From contig VZRZ01000394.1 in assembly GCA_013398175.1 (NCBI GenBank), positions 559,309-623,308 on the forward strand: 64,000 nucleotides of DNA, written 5' to 3'. Position 1 is the stretch's first letter; each line of letters begins with the position of its first letter. Below are positions 36,583-48,362 of the stretch, piece after piece. Both the position numbers and the translations under genes were made by a program. The DNA is from Climacteris rufus. Lineage: Eukaryota; Chordata; Aves; Passeriformes; Climacteridae. The notes under the pieces were generated by a model that searched no databases, had not been told where the DNA came from, and worked only from the letters and a program-made list of their open reading frames with translations.

Positions 36583-39178
36583 GAGGCCTGATTTCAGCTA
36601 TATCCTGAGATAACAAAGCCCTTTCCTGGACAGACTGGCTTCCTCACTAGAATGGAGGCTGTGCTGGTTTGGGTCACGTATTGTTTTCTTTCTGGAAAAT
36701 AATACAGATCTAAATCTTTTCAAACACAAAGGGAAGCAGAACTTCTTGCACCCTCCCTTGCCTTCTGATGTTGAGGCAGGAGGAGAGGGCATTCCCAATA
36801 CAGACTTTTTACTATGTTTGACTCTTTCACCCTTGTAACTCTTTCCATTCCCTTTCTTGGCCAGGAAATAAACCATTTGCCAGTTTAAAAATATACCAGC
36901 TTCCAAAAATTCTCCCCACTATTTACAAGGCAGGAGTGGAGAGCACAGGAGCTTTGATGTGGTTGGTCAGGGCATCCTCTGAGCTCTGGAGCTGAGGCTG
37001 ACCACAGGGAGGTTACACAGTCTTCAGTATTATTTATTATTTTTAGTCTAGGGTCACAGATGTTTTAAACCTTACAGATTTGAAACCCTTCTGTACACAG
37101 CAGAAGTGTGTTTTGATAAACCTTGACTCAGCTGGCCAGTTGTGCAGGTGGTTCAACATGGACACCTGTTCAGGCCAACATTTTTAGGTCAAGAACATGC
37201 CAGAACTGTTAAAACTTTGCCTCAAATTGGGAAGCAATCCTGTAGCTGCCTCGTCTACTTTTACTTGGGAAGCCTGTGTTGCTCCTACAGCCCTTCTGCA
37301 CATGGAGCAAGCTGGCTGCACCCAGCAATGGTAAGGTAATAAATAAAAAATAAATAATTGTGCAAATGAGGTGGCCCAGCTGCTCCTCATCCCACCAGCT
37401 TGGGGCTCTTCCCTACTGGCAGCACTTTCACACAGATGAGTCTTGAATGAGTCAGGGGATGGGGCTTCCATCGTCTCCCAAAGGAATTTCCTTCACAGCC
37501 TCACAGACCTGGTAGATGAGCTCCTGCCTGGACCTGACAGCAAGTCCTGGTGAGAGAGAGAGACCCACAGTCCTGCTGGGAATTCCATTGCCCCTTATGG
37601 AGCACAGGATGAGCTGTTTGCATGAAAGGCATTTTTAGGTCTGGTGAAACCACTGGATCCATATGAAACCACTACAGCCAAAGGGTTGCATCCTATGGGA
37701 AGGGGAGTGGTGAGAGCAGCCCACAGCCTCATCCTGCCTTACAGACCTTGGGACTATTCACCCATACTATACTATTCATCCATATGCCAAAGAAATGCCC
37801 GAAGACTGAAAAACTGCCACTATCACAAAAAAAAAGTTGCAAAAAATAGTCCCCCTCACAGCTATGTTAATAAGACAACAGGTAGACAATCTTCCTTACT
37901 GACAACTTCCCAGTTAACACCCAAAATAACTTGTTCTGTACATACACTTCTCCTGATCTAACTCAGCTGAGCCAAACTCTGTGAGCCTCTTTATTTTGTG
38001 AGCTTTTCTTTTTTATTTCCCCCAGGGTGAACTTATTTTCTGGATAATAATCTCTCTAAGGCAAGTTCTGCAGTTTCATCCCATGTTTGCACACTACATA
38101 CAAGAGCTGTGATCCATCATTTGAGTTGCGAGCCCCGAATGCAGCCCAAAGAAATAAATATCAACAGCAGAGGGAAAGAGGATAAAGGATCTCTGGTGTC
38201 TTTGCACAAGGACAAGCAGAGTGGTCCTGGGACAGCTGCTTCATCAGCTTTTCAGCATAGCTGTGCTTCAAGAAAACCATGATCTGTCCTGGGTCTTGTT
38301 TCCCCTGGAAGAGCTCTGCATTTACCCTGTTTGCTATGCACAAAGGACACAGCACGATCTAAAGGAAAAGGATCTAAATTATCTACCAGGGAAATTCTTT
38401 ACCAGTGAGGGACTTTGAAGCCTTTTATAAGTCACATCAGCTTCTTGGTGGGGACTCCTGGTCACCTTCTGATTCATTCTCTACTATATTCTGCAGCAAG
38501 CACTGTGAGTCATCATAGGATAATGACCATGTGGCAATAAAGTACACAGCAATAGATTATTATTATTACTGTTATTATTTTTCCCAAAGATGTCAGCATA
38601 CCTGTTAATCTCTCCTATATCTGACTTTTTAAATTCCTTGTAAACACACACAAAATTTTAATTTTTTGTACAGTTTCACACTTGAAACTTGGCATATTTT
38701 CAGCAAAATGTTCCAGATATCACTTGTTTGTGCATGCAGACAGGGTGTAATTACATGAGAGCATCCAAGTCTTCTGGGAATGCATTCACAGGAGGTTTCG
38801 TTTAGTTATAGAGGAAAACAGGACAATTTATTTGCTATTGAAACTAATGTGATTTGCTGGAGAAAAAAAATCAATGTAGGTTCATAGAAAGATGACCAAA
38901 GTGACCCAAGGCAGTGGAAGTGATAGGAGGTGTGAAATATTTTTAAAGGACAAATTAAGATTTATGGCTTAAAGTGTCCTTTTAGTGCTCATTGAGTGTT
39001 TTATACCTACTGTATCACTAAGCATTGGGAGGTGTGAGTGGTGCTGGCCCTGATCAATGGAGCCAAGGTGCTGGGCAGTGCATCACTCAGGTCCTGTAAC
39101 AGAGTGGGTCAATGAGAGCACTGAGCAGTGTTATATATAACACACAATAGAAAACACATGAAAGTCATTCCAGATGTG
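36583..39178. other. Single-copy DNA, nothing recognised
   Basis: AT-rich simple stretches occur at 37338-37360 (AAATAAA type) and 38556-38580 (ATT type). No coding or interspersed repeat pattern is recognised. Confidence 0.5.
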
Positions 39179-39194
39179 AAAAAAAAAAAAAAAG
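39179..39194. repeat. Poly-A run (16 nt)
   Basis: An uninterrupted A16 with GGCAAAATG following. A T-rich segment (39233-39243) lies just downstream. No retrotransposed gene is recognisable upstream. Confidence 0.9.
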
Positions 39195-39404
39195 GCAAAA
39201 TGTTAATCTGTGCACAGAACTGTTGGGTTTGTTATTTTTTTTTTCCTTCTTGTTTTGAATAACACTCCAAGAACTGATATTCTTCTTGTGATAAAATGTG
39301 TCACTGGGTTGCTTTCAGCCACTGCTCACCAGCAGGGCTGACACACGTTTGGTGTGGGGAGCCGGGGCTGTGGCTGTGCCCAGGCTGGGCGGCAGCAGCT
39401 GGCA

Positions 39405-39421
39405 GGGTGGGGCAGGGCGGG
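39405..39421 (+). promoter_or_regulatory. G-quadruplex motif
   Basis: GGGTGGGGCAGGGCGGG has four G-runs of three or more with loops of 1, 2 and 1 nt, which meets the canonical quadruplex pattern with very short loops. It sits in a small GC-rich patch (about 39340-39440). Such motifs are common at promoters, but no other promoter evidence is present here. Confidence 0.7.
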
Positions 39422-40620
39422 CACCAGCCCCCACCTGGGTCTCACAGGAAGGACGGGATGAGATGCAGAGCACTTTCAGATGACAAGCAGCTGACTTGTT
39501 CTCAGAGATGCAGGTGTTTTCAGAAACCAGTCCTGCTTGCAAAAATCTGGTTTGACCCTTTCTGATCCAACTTCATTCCCGAGTGCATCCGGTACTGAGT
39601 GGGGCAGAGCTGGGGCAGCAGGACTGGGACACCTCCCATGGATTTTGCCTGCACACCCAGATGGGTTTGGGGCAGGAAGTGGTCCTATCTGCTTCCTCCT
39701 GTCCTGTGTGTCTGGTGAGGACTAGAGCTCAGACTAGCCCCACTCTGACCTCGAGCAGGGAAAACTACTTTCAGGACACATAGCCTGTCCTTTTATACCC
39801 CCTTTCATCTCCTGAGTAATGCCAGGATTTTGCATCACCTGTACTGAGAATGTTTTGGCTGTTGGTGCAGCAACACTGGGTCATCTCTGCATCAGGGCAT
39901 CTCATGATGTAATAAATATGGACTGTCTGTAACCTCTGCGTGGGAGAGACCTTGAATAAATGCCTCAACCTAAACCCGGTTTTTTACCATATGCCTCTGC
40001 CTTTTAAGAGTCAGGGAAGTATGTTCCTTTCTGGAAAGAAACTCAGCAGCTCTTTAGTATTGTGAAGAATCAATGCAGCAGAGTTAAGGATGGGAAGTGA
40101 AAAGGGAACAGCCTGATGTAATGTCTGCAAACTCAGCGGCTGGATCCGTTACTCCTGAACCCTAAGCTCCCAGGATTCAATACCCACTTTGGAGCAGCTT
40201 TCTGCCACATAAACAATCACCTGTGCCTGTGAGAAGGGACTGAGAAAGTGAGGACATGGATCAGCACCTTAAGATTTGCAGATAACCCTCAGAATTCTCA
40301 CCAGCACCCACAAAGCTGGTGAAAGCACCTTCTATGGTACAACACGAAGGCGAAGCAGACTCAGTGCTTCCCTCCAGTTCTCCCTGGTCTTGGTGAGGAA
40401 CAAGTCTCTTCCCTGATTCCCACCACCTCCTGCAGCACAAGCCCAGGTGACACCTTCAGTGGCTGCATTCCCACCCCCAGCAGGGATGGAAAGCATCCCA
40501 GGGACCCAGATCACTTCAGACAGAACTTTTCTTTCAGTCTTTTGGTCTTTGCAGTTCACAATTGCAGAAGACAGTGGAAGTCACCTTCCAGATTTATTTT
40601 TCAGTACGCTTCCATGCTGG

Positions 40621-40642
40621 TGTGTGTGTGTGTGTGTGTGTG
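40621..40642. repeat. (TG)11 microsatellite
   Basis: Eleven uninterrupted TG units, followed by CACAAAGG. Likely polymorphic. Confidence 0.97.
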
Positions 40643-40735
40643 CACAAAGGAAGCACTGTATTTGATTACACATCCCCTAAATCATCCCTGTCCCCTTGAG
40701 TGCTCCATTTCACCGGGAAATGAGTGTGTGAGCGC

Positions 40736-40754
40736 ACACGTGGCAGCCACGTGT
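40736..40754. promoter_or_regulatory. Paired CACGTG E-boxes in an inverted repeat
   Basis: ACACGTGG and CCACGTGT are exact reverse complements separated by CAG. They place two perfect CACGTG E-boxes at 40737-40742 and 40748-40753, 11 bp apart, about one helical turn. bHLH-type factors (MYC/MAX, USF, MITF/TFE, CLOCK/BMAL1 classes) bind this core. Tandem E-boxes with about one-turn spacing are known to allow cooperative binding, but use here is inferred. Confidence 0.45.
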
Positions 40755-43054
40755 TGAGATGGTCGGTTTCTTCACAAAACCCTGGGTGGGAGTAGCCAGG
40801 AGAGACACTGTCCATGCACAGCAAGGGCAAAGCCATGTTTAAATATGGAAAGAGCTCTATCCACACTCCCCTCTCTAGGACAGGTGCCACGTTTCAGCCT
40901 CAGATTATGTGCTGCCTTTCCAAGCTGCTCACTTGATGCGTCAGCTTTCCATCTCCTGCTTGTCCTGCATAAACCCAGGGTCAGCCCGTGGCTGCTCCAC
41001 CATCTGCACAGCCCTTCCCAATGTGAAATATTTCAGCTGGGAAGGACAGGATGCCAGCAGCACTCACAGTGTGTGTGGTATGGCTGCAGCCACGTTCAAT
41101 CCCACACGGCCAGGAAACCCAAACAAGGGTGGGTTTATTTTGATTGGGAGATCTGGGGACTTCTAAGAAGAAAAATAAATAAATAATCTAAACACAGAAC
41201 CTGAGCCTAGTGGGTTGGCAAGCCCAAGTGCCATTGTCAAAATGTTAGGTGTTACGTGTGGAAGCGTACACACAAAAGGATTTCTGCAGCCAAAATGGGA
41301 ATATCAACCCCTTTTTCGTTTGCAGCTTTCTGGGAGATTTTCATTGGACCTTTTTATAGTGAATTTAAGTAAAAAAAGGTCAGCTTGCCTACCTTTTTTT
41401 CTATCCTCAAGAACTTAGCCCAAAGACTGCTACACTAGGTCACACCAGAACCCACCAGTGCAGGCAGAGGGTGAAAAGAACATTTAGTTACCCACTAGTG
41501 ATCTTTTCTTGAGGTTGGGAACACAGCAATTGTTCAACACCACATGAAAATATCAGAGAAGTTCAGAACAAGAGCAGAAGTGTTGCCTATCTGTTAGGAA
41601 AGGAGCACAGTGGGTTGTAAGCAACAACATTGTTCATGACACTGGAAATCAGATGTTCCTGGCTCCTCTGACCTCCTTTGCACTTGGAGGCTGGGCAAGA
41701 ACTGAAGCCCCACCTCACCCCATAGAGATGCACCCAGGGTATCTGGCACCAGGCATGGAGCCTCAGAGAAATATCACACAGCCATAAAGCAGGGGTGTAC
41801 TGGGAAGGGGAGGTACATCAGCATCTTCTACTTTTTTCTGGCAGGCAGCCTACTAGAGCCAAACACAGGCAAGGAGTAAACCTTCAGGCTGACATCGACT
41901 TGTGAGTAGGTGGAGTGCAAAGGTGACTTGGAGCAGAGGAGGCAGGATCAAAACTTGTGTGCTTGCGATTCATCAACATGAAAGTGCTCCCAGAAGCTCA
42001 GAACTGATCAAATATCTGTCTGGGGTCCCTTCTCAGTGTCAGATCAGAGAGAAAAGCAATCAAAGTCATTTTTGGTCCTTGACGAGGCTCATCTCCAGAA
42101 AAGAAGACAGGGGCTCCAACTCATTCTGCAGCCTTGGAAAATTGTTTGGGGCTTTCTAGGACAGGGTACATACTGAAATTTACAGGAAGGCTGGGGTTAA
42201 GTTGTTAAAAGTCTGGGAGCAGGATAAATACCAGTGGATGTTGCTAGTTGCAGTGGTCCTGGAGGCCACTTTGGGCAATGCACTGCTGGCTTAGGAAACC
42301 TGGGAGAGGCTGGGACAACCCGGGATTTGGAACTGGAGGAAGCTTGTCAGCAATTCCATCACAGTTTAACCTTGTCAGACCTTGCTGCCTCCTGGGTTGC
42401 CGTGCTCTGCCTGCACTGGGGCTACAGGGCAATTCTGTCCTCAGCTGCTGGAAGGAAGAGGCCAGCAAGGATGACTGGAGATTGGCATTGCTGAGTGACC
42501 TTGGGAGCCAGCTGTGCACCCAAGCACACCCCATCCTGCCATGAATGGGGATCCCAGGGAGTCACTTTTACCTGCTCTTACATGTGACCCCACAGCTTCC
42601 CCAAAGATGGGGCATCTGTGAGATTACTCCCACCTAGATGGAGATATTGGGTGCAGCTCAGAGAACCACGAATACTGATTTCCCCAAAAACAGAGTGTTT
42701 TGAACAAAAGGCACCCAAGTTCCCTGAGAGCTGAGTGTGAGCAAGGCCCCGTGCCTGACAGCAGCCTTTGCTTCTTCCAGAATCCAGCTCACAAGAAGTG
42801 GGTCATACAGTGCCTTTGTGCATCTTCGGGGGACACCACTAAGCCCTGACCCCAAATTTGGTTGATGCTGGATCAACACGCTCCTTAATACCTTCTCCAT
42901 GTTCATCCCTCTTGCAATGCACAACCCTTTCTTCTTAACAGTCCTAACAGATTGTGGCTTAGGACTTCAGTGACTCCCCAGCCCCTTTCCAACTCTCCCT
43001 CATACAGCATTTTCTGCCTCATCCATACTGCAGTTTTACTTTGCCTTTGCTGTT
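40755..43054. other. Single-copy DNA, nothing recognised
   Basis: No exon, repeat family or RNA gene is recognised. A small AAAT-type run lies near 41168-41186. Confidence 0.5.
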
Positions 43055-43078
43055 AAGCTGCATTCAAAGCTGCATTCA
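43055..43078. repeat. 12-bp perfect tandem duplication
   Basis: AAGCTGCATTCA occurs twice head to tail without mismatch, followed by a partial third start (AGC). Confidence 0.95.
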
Positions 43079-44019
43079 AGCCTTGTGCTATTACTCACAC
43101 AGTACCAGTAGCAACAAAGGGGATATCTACAACTGGAATGACCTGTGATGTGTGGGACTCCATGACTTGGGAAGTTTTTCCCAGTCTTATGTCCCAGTTA
43201 ACAACACCCAGAGCACCAGCTGAAGCTCTTGACCTGGCTAAACAGTTTGACAGGATCTCTCCCTGCACCAAGTGATGCTGCATTGCTGTATGGCCCTGAG
43301 TGACCCAGTGCTGTGACCACAGATATCACCAAATACTGAGTTGCATTTTTAATGCAATAACCAGTTCAGAGGTGCAACAACAAGACCACCAGAAATAATC
43401 TACCAGGAGAAATGGGTAGCTTGCCCAGAAGGGTTGTGAGTGAATCACTGGTGTATCTATGCTCAAATAATGGCAGAGATCCCATAATCTACTCTGGCCA
43501 TTTAAAACAAAAATTCACCTAAAACCAAAATGCTTATTTTACATGCTCATAAATCCACATGCTCTGCCCCACTGGTTCCCACTTCTGCCTTCTGTGGGAA
43601 CTGATCACACAGCATGATGGATGGACAATGCCAACTCCTTCAGCCTGTTTGGTTCTCTGAGGGGCACAGATGACAGCAGCAGAACGAGGTGGTGCTGAGC
43701 TGAAGACCTTTCAAAATATCCCCTCTCCTACCAAAAAGAAATATATCCTTATCTCCTCAGGGCTTCTGCCACAGCCCACCTCGCTCAGCAGCACAGCTGG
43801 GCTGCAGAAACCACCCCACGAGCAGCTTGCTCTCCTGCAGAACGTGGCACACACCTGCCTGACACCAATACTTAAAACCACCTTCAAAATGTTAATATTT
43901 GGAAGAGAACAGGCTACCTGTAACCTGTGCCAGGGATGTCAAGCCAAGCAGCTCTGAGCCACCAAGCTGAGCTGCTGCACCATCACCCGGCCAGGGTCAG
44001 CATCGTGGCCCAAGAGTGT

Positions 44020-44043
44020 GTGCAGGCAGCAGTGCAGGCAGCA
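44020..44043. repeat. 12-bp perfect tandem duplication
   Basis: GTGCAGGCAGCA occurs twice head to tail without mismatch, at the left side of the GC-rich shelf leading into the CpG island. Confidence 0.95.
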
Positions 44044-44519
44044 GCCCTCCTGCGGGCCCTCTGCCGTCACCCCGAGGAGAAAGGGATCAGTCTGACGGGT
44101 TTAGCTCCATCGGGATTTCTCCGGTGCCTGGCAGGCATTTCCAGGCAGGGAAAACGGCACAGACACCCACGCCAGTAATAGTCCCCTCCACGCCCGGGCG
44201 GGAGATGCTCATCAGCCCCCGGGGGCCAGCCTAGAGGGAAGAGGGGCCGAGACACCCCGATGTCCAGCTGGCGCTGGGCAGAGCCGGGATTCAGCCTCTC
44301 CCGAGGCACGGGGAAAGCCCGGTTCAGCCGTGCCCGTGAAGTGCAGCGCGCAGGCACAGGCACCACACCCCCTTCGCCGGTGGAAAGGGCGAGCGGTTTT
44401 TGTTCAGGACAATGTTTGAAAATCCCAAACCTAGCCAGCAACCCGGGAGTGCAGCTTTCCCTGCGACCTGGCTTGCCCGGGAGAGATTTGCTAGATCGCT
44501 CCGCATCTGTGTTGTGTTG

Positions 44520-44600
44520 CTAAACCGCTGCCAGGGCTATTATTAGAAACAATTGTCTCTCCTGGAAATTTTATAGGGAGATTTGAAACAACTTTTCTCC
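44520..44600. promoter_or_regulatory. AT-rich block inside the GC-rich shelf
   Basis: A short AT-rich segment (ATTATTAGAAACAATTGTCT near 44539 and GAAATTTTATAGGG near 44565) interrupts GC-rich sequence a few hundred bases from the CpG island. It contains an ACAATTGT palindrome. A proximal enhancer or promoter element is possible. The call is by context and composition. Confidence 0.22.
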
Positions 44601-45035
44601 TGCCCTCCCCAGCAGCCAGCGGGTAACAATGCGGCCAGGAACCCTCCTTACGTGGAGCCTGCCTGCAAGGCGTGCAGATGTATTCCCACCCAGGCACAGT
44701 TTGGAAGCAGAGCGATACATTTGTCTTTTCTAGCCCGGAATCCGGAGCAACTTTTCTATTCCCGGTTCAGTAATAGGTGCACAGGGGAAAGGAAAAACGA
44801 GCCGGGGGCATTCCCCTTAGCGAAGCCCCCAGCTCTGCATTAAACTTGCTGCAGCCATTTGGGAAGGGAAGGAGCAGTCCATCTTGGCAGTCAGTGGGGA
44901 CAGGCAGCCAGATTGCTTGGGAAGGGGGGAAGGAATCACAGCACCGGCTTCTCTCCCCCCACACACCGTCTCCTTCCCCCAGCCGCCGCGCTCGGCTCCG
45001 CTACTCGCCCACCGAATCCCGGGGTTTGGGTTGGG

Positions 45036-45064
45036 TTTTTTTTTTTTTGTTTTTTTTTTTTTTT
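45036..45064. repeat. Interrupted poly-T tract at the island edge
   Basis: Thirteen T, one G, then fifteen T, directly preceded by TTTGGGTTGGG. It marks the left boundary of the densest CpG region. It could be the tail of an ancient minus-strand retroposition, but no body is recognisable. It may equally be a nucleosome-excluding dA:dT tract. Confidence 0.85.
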
Positions 45065-45390
45065 GGAAAGGAAAGGGAAAGCAGCTGCTGCCCACATTTC
45101 TCTCCGTTTGAGGTAAATGGAGGGAGGGGGCGTGGAGCAGCCCGCACACTGCGGCTGGGCTTTCCCCGGGGGCCGGGGCTGGAAGGGGAGCCCCGGCCGG
45201 CCTCGCCTCCCCTCGGCAGACAAAGACCCCGTTACCTTCTCCCGCTGCCTCGGCGGCCCCGGCGGCCCCTCAGCTCCGAGCCCGGGGCGAGCGCATCCCC
45301 GCCGCACCGCGTCTCCAGGCCGCGGCTCTACCGCCCCGCATCCATCCCCGCCTCTCCGCCGCGGGCTGCGCGGGATGCGCGGCCCTTGCG

Positions 45391-45418
45391 CCGCTCCCCG
45401 CCGCTCCCCGCCGCTCCT
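45391..45418. repeat. 10-bp GC-rich tandem repeat in the CpG island
   Basis: CCGCTCCCCG is repeated about 2.8 times (two full copies then CCGCTCCT). Each copy holds a C-rich SP/KLF/EGR-like core, so it may be a small array of promoter sites. Confidence 0.8.
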
Positions 45419-45548
45419 AGCGCCGTCCCATCCTCCCCGCCGGGATGCCGGAACCCTCCTTTCCCTCTTCTTCTTCCCTTTCCCCGCCTGCCGGCTCCCG
45501 GCGCCCGGCTCCTGCGCGGCCGCTGCCGCGCTGCGAGGCTGGAGCCGG

Positions 45549-45606
45549 AGAGGGAGGAGGAGGAGGAGGAGGAGGGGGAGAGAGGAGGAGGAAGGAGGGA
45601 GGAGGG
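45549..45606. repeat. Purine-rich (GGA)n low-complexity tract
   Basis: A GAG/GGA-rich run of about 58 bp includes a stretch of GGA triplets. GGA tracts are frequent in 5' leaders and promoters of CpG-island genes and can form non-B DNA. In translation it gives poly-E/G/R, which explains part of the artefactual long frames here. Confidence 0.85.
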
Positions 45607-45660
45607 CAGCGAGCGGCAGTTGGCGCTGGGTCATGTGAAACAGATGAACCCAGCTCGGGC

Positions 45661-48362
45661 CTGCCAACATCTGGGCTCCCCCTCGCCTCTGGGAGGAGGA
45701 TGAAGGGATGAAGGGATAGAAGGACGCAGGGAGGAAGGGTGCGGGGTGGCGGTGTTCACCCCCTGCCCACGCGTGCACACCTTGAGGTGATAGCGGTGAG
45801 GGGCGAGAGCAGCGGGGATGCTCCGAGTGCTCACCCAGCCCCGGCTGGAGGAAGAGAAGGACAGCGCTGGCCCTGGGTACCCGTGGAGCTGGAGACAGAG
45901 CAGCTCCTGCCAGGCTGCAGCCCTGGTGGGTAGGCGCAGCCTCCCTTCTCCTGGTGATTTTTCCCCCTGCTCCTGACTGGGCGAAGGGTGCAGCCTGTGA
46001 TGGTGTAAAAGTGTGCCTGGCAGCAGCGGGTGCTGCCCAGCAATAGAACATCTGTACATACTGCACTAGAGTAGCCCTCACGCAAGGGTGTCACTATTAA
46101 ATAGTTAGATCAGTCAAGAAAGACAATATGTGTGGGCCTCCAAGAAGTGCTGATTTATTGATTTAAACAGCACGAAGCACTCACACCACAACGCCTATGG
46201 TTAAAGCTCTGACTTGTTCCATTGCTTTACCTCCCCATCATTATTTTGTTTCTGGGACTGGGGTTGTTCTCACCAAATAAAAACATGAGGCAGCCACTGT
46301 GCCATGCTCTGGAACAGGCTGGCTGGGAAGAGGTTTGCATTGGGAGGGGAGGTGTGGAGGTGAGCACTTTCCTTCATTTGCTCTTGGTTGGCATTCATGC
46401 CACCACGAGGATGCTCATGGTGAGGGTGGAGCTGGGGCTTAAGTGGGGTACAGGAAATTTCCCTCTTTGCCCCACAGGAAGATGATGAAGTCACTCTCCC
46501 AACATGGTGGTGATGAAGGATTTGGATGTCTCATTTTTACTGAGGGTGTTTCTGGGTTTGATCTGCTGTCAGACTGAAAGTCATCTTCATGCCAGCATGA
46601 AGATACTGTGTGTCTTTATGTGTACTCTGGGCGTAAAGGGGCCAGTGGGCTGCAAAGTGCTTCTGGGTACAATAACCAATGCTAGAGCATGAGTACAGTT
46701 CCCTCTCCTATCTTTAAGGGCAGAGATATAAACCCAGAGCTGTGCATGCAGCCCCAGGCAGGCTCACCTATCCAACTCACTCCACTCAAGGGGATGGCTT
46801 TGATTAAGGGGATAAATGTAGAGGCAATTTTGGCCTCTGGCTGCTGAGGGTTAAGACCAAGAAGCTGAGGTGGCCCAGGTCTGCTCTGGAGGCAATCCCA
46901 AAGTCAGGACAAAGAGGCAAGATGCAGCCAAAATGTTCATCTCTGCTCCATGAAATGCAGGGTGACCATGGCTGTTAAGCAAGAGTAAAGACTGGTTTTA
47001 GGAGTGTATCTAATTCACATGTAAATCCAGCCACTGAAGTAACCTTGGGGGGCAAACCACCAAAACACAAACTTCAAAACCTCCTGGAATTTTAAACCCA
47101 TTAATTTCAGAGAAAGGCATAACTTCAAGTTGCCTCCTAAATGCTGTTTTGCTCTTTCCTTCAACAGAGGTCCCAGCCTATCTCAAGCAGGTGGTGCTGA
47201 AGAAGAGCGTGAAAGCCTGAACCTCAGCATGGTTCAGTCCTGACCATGACTAGAAGTAGCAAGGAAAAATTACCTTCCCACGCTGCTTTTCACTAAAATA
47301 GGTGGTGAAACTGCTTCAAAGGTGCGCTCACCACACAGGTGCCTGCTTGTGCTTGTTGCTCACTAAGAGTATGCCAAGGCAATGGACTTTGCCCTTGGGG
47401 TAGGATGATCCAGCAAAGCCTCAAGGCAATTTCCCCACCCATTGCTGTATGGCACATGTTGCCCTTCCAGGTAACTCTTCTGGCAGGATCTACCTCCAAA
47501 CCCAGAACAGACCCAGGGTGTGGGGCAGCATTATTCACCTGGTGGAAAAAGAGCCTGCCTGGTGGGGTAAATAAGCAGCAACAGAGATTGGAAGCCGCTA
47601 ATTGGAAAATAATTTGCTTCATGCATAGCAGCAAAAACTGGAAAACAAAGCTCACCCTGCCCAGAACTGTAATGTTCAGCTTTCAGAGCAGGTGTGGGGA
47701 GTTTCATTAGACTTAGCCTGAAATTACAGGCTCCCTACAACAGTCCAGTCACTTCCTTTGGCACAAAACAGGCATGGATTTTGGGATAGTTTGGAGACAA
47801 CAAGAGACCATCTTTTCTCATGCCCTGTGTTACAGTGAGTGTGTCCAAAATGCAGCTGGACCCTCATAGCTATGAAACCTAAAGCTGCATCTTCCTCATA
47901 TCTTTCGTAAGGAGATGACCTTTCCTATCCATCCAAGACCCCGTGAACAACACTTACCCAAAAGGAAGTGCTTAACATTTCCTGCAATGGTGGAGATATT
48001 CCTGCTACGTTTCCTTTATCCTCTTATTCATGATGCAACATTTGTAATAAAAATAAATTGCTGGTCTGAGTGAAGATAACACCCTCTAAAGTACCTGATG
48101 AAGCTAACAAGGAACTTAGAAATGGGAACTGTTATAATATGAAAACACAGTGGAGTATTGTCCTTGCCAAGAGTTGATTACAAATACTCAACCAGAAAAT
48201 GTTGCTTTGCCTCAGAACTGGCCAAGGATTTGCCCCAACTCTTCTCATTTGTTCACTGCACATTTTTTTCCTAGAAAAACTGGCCAGATCTGGCCTTATT
48301 CCCTGGTAAACAGTCATTCATCTCAGGCACCTTCCTCTCTAAATTTCCCAGTTATAATTCAC
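45661..48362. other. Single-copy DNA right of the CpG island
   Basis: Starts with a GGGATGAA-type minor repeat (about 45699-45718), then falls to ordinary composition. No coding exon, repeat family or RNA gene is recognised. If the island gene is read to the right, this is intron 1. Confidence 0.45.

Larger units (their letters stand above)
44940..45660. promoter_or_regulatory. CpG island, probable promoter
   Basis: This is the only large CpG-dense segment in the window. It is very GC-rich with CpG near expectation (densest at about 45120-45560, for example GCCGCACCGCGTCTCCAGGC near 45300). It contains many GGGCGG/CCCCGCC-like SP/KLF sites and no clear TATA box, typical of a vertebrate CpG-island promoter. 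Direction is unresolved: a minus-strand donor (GAGAAG|GTAACG, exon end 45236) and a plus-strand donor (TTTGAG|GTAAAT, exon end 45112) are both reasonable. Long stop-free frames across it (308 codons plus, 381 minus) reflect GC-richness and low complexity. I cannot name the gene. Confidence 0.75.

Noticed and set aside
36650..36920. Possible avian LTR fragment
   Set aside because: GTGCTGGTTTGGGT resembles the start of some passerine LTRs, but the following sequence does not continue the match and no terminal repeats were found.
44777..45703. 308-codon plus-strand open frame across the CpG island
   Set aside because: The translation is low-complexity P/R/S/A/G sequence with a poly-F stretch from the T-run. 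GC-rich DNA lacks stop codons, and the opposite strand is equally open.
44936..46081. 381-codon minus-strand open frame across the CpG island
   Set aside because: Same reason: it includes poly-L from the GGA tract and poly-K from the T-run. Part of it could be a 5' leader, but nothing supports coding.
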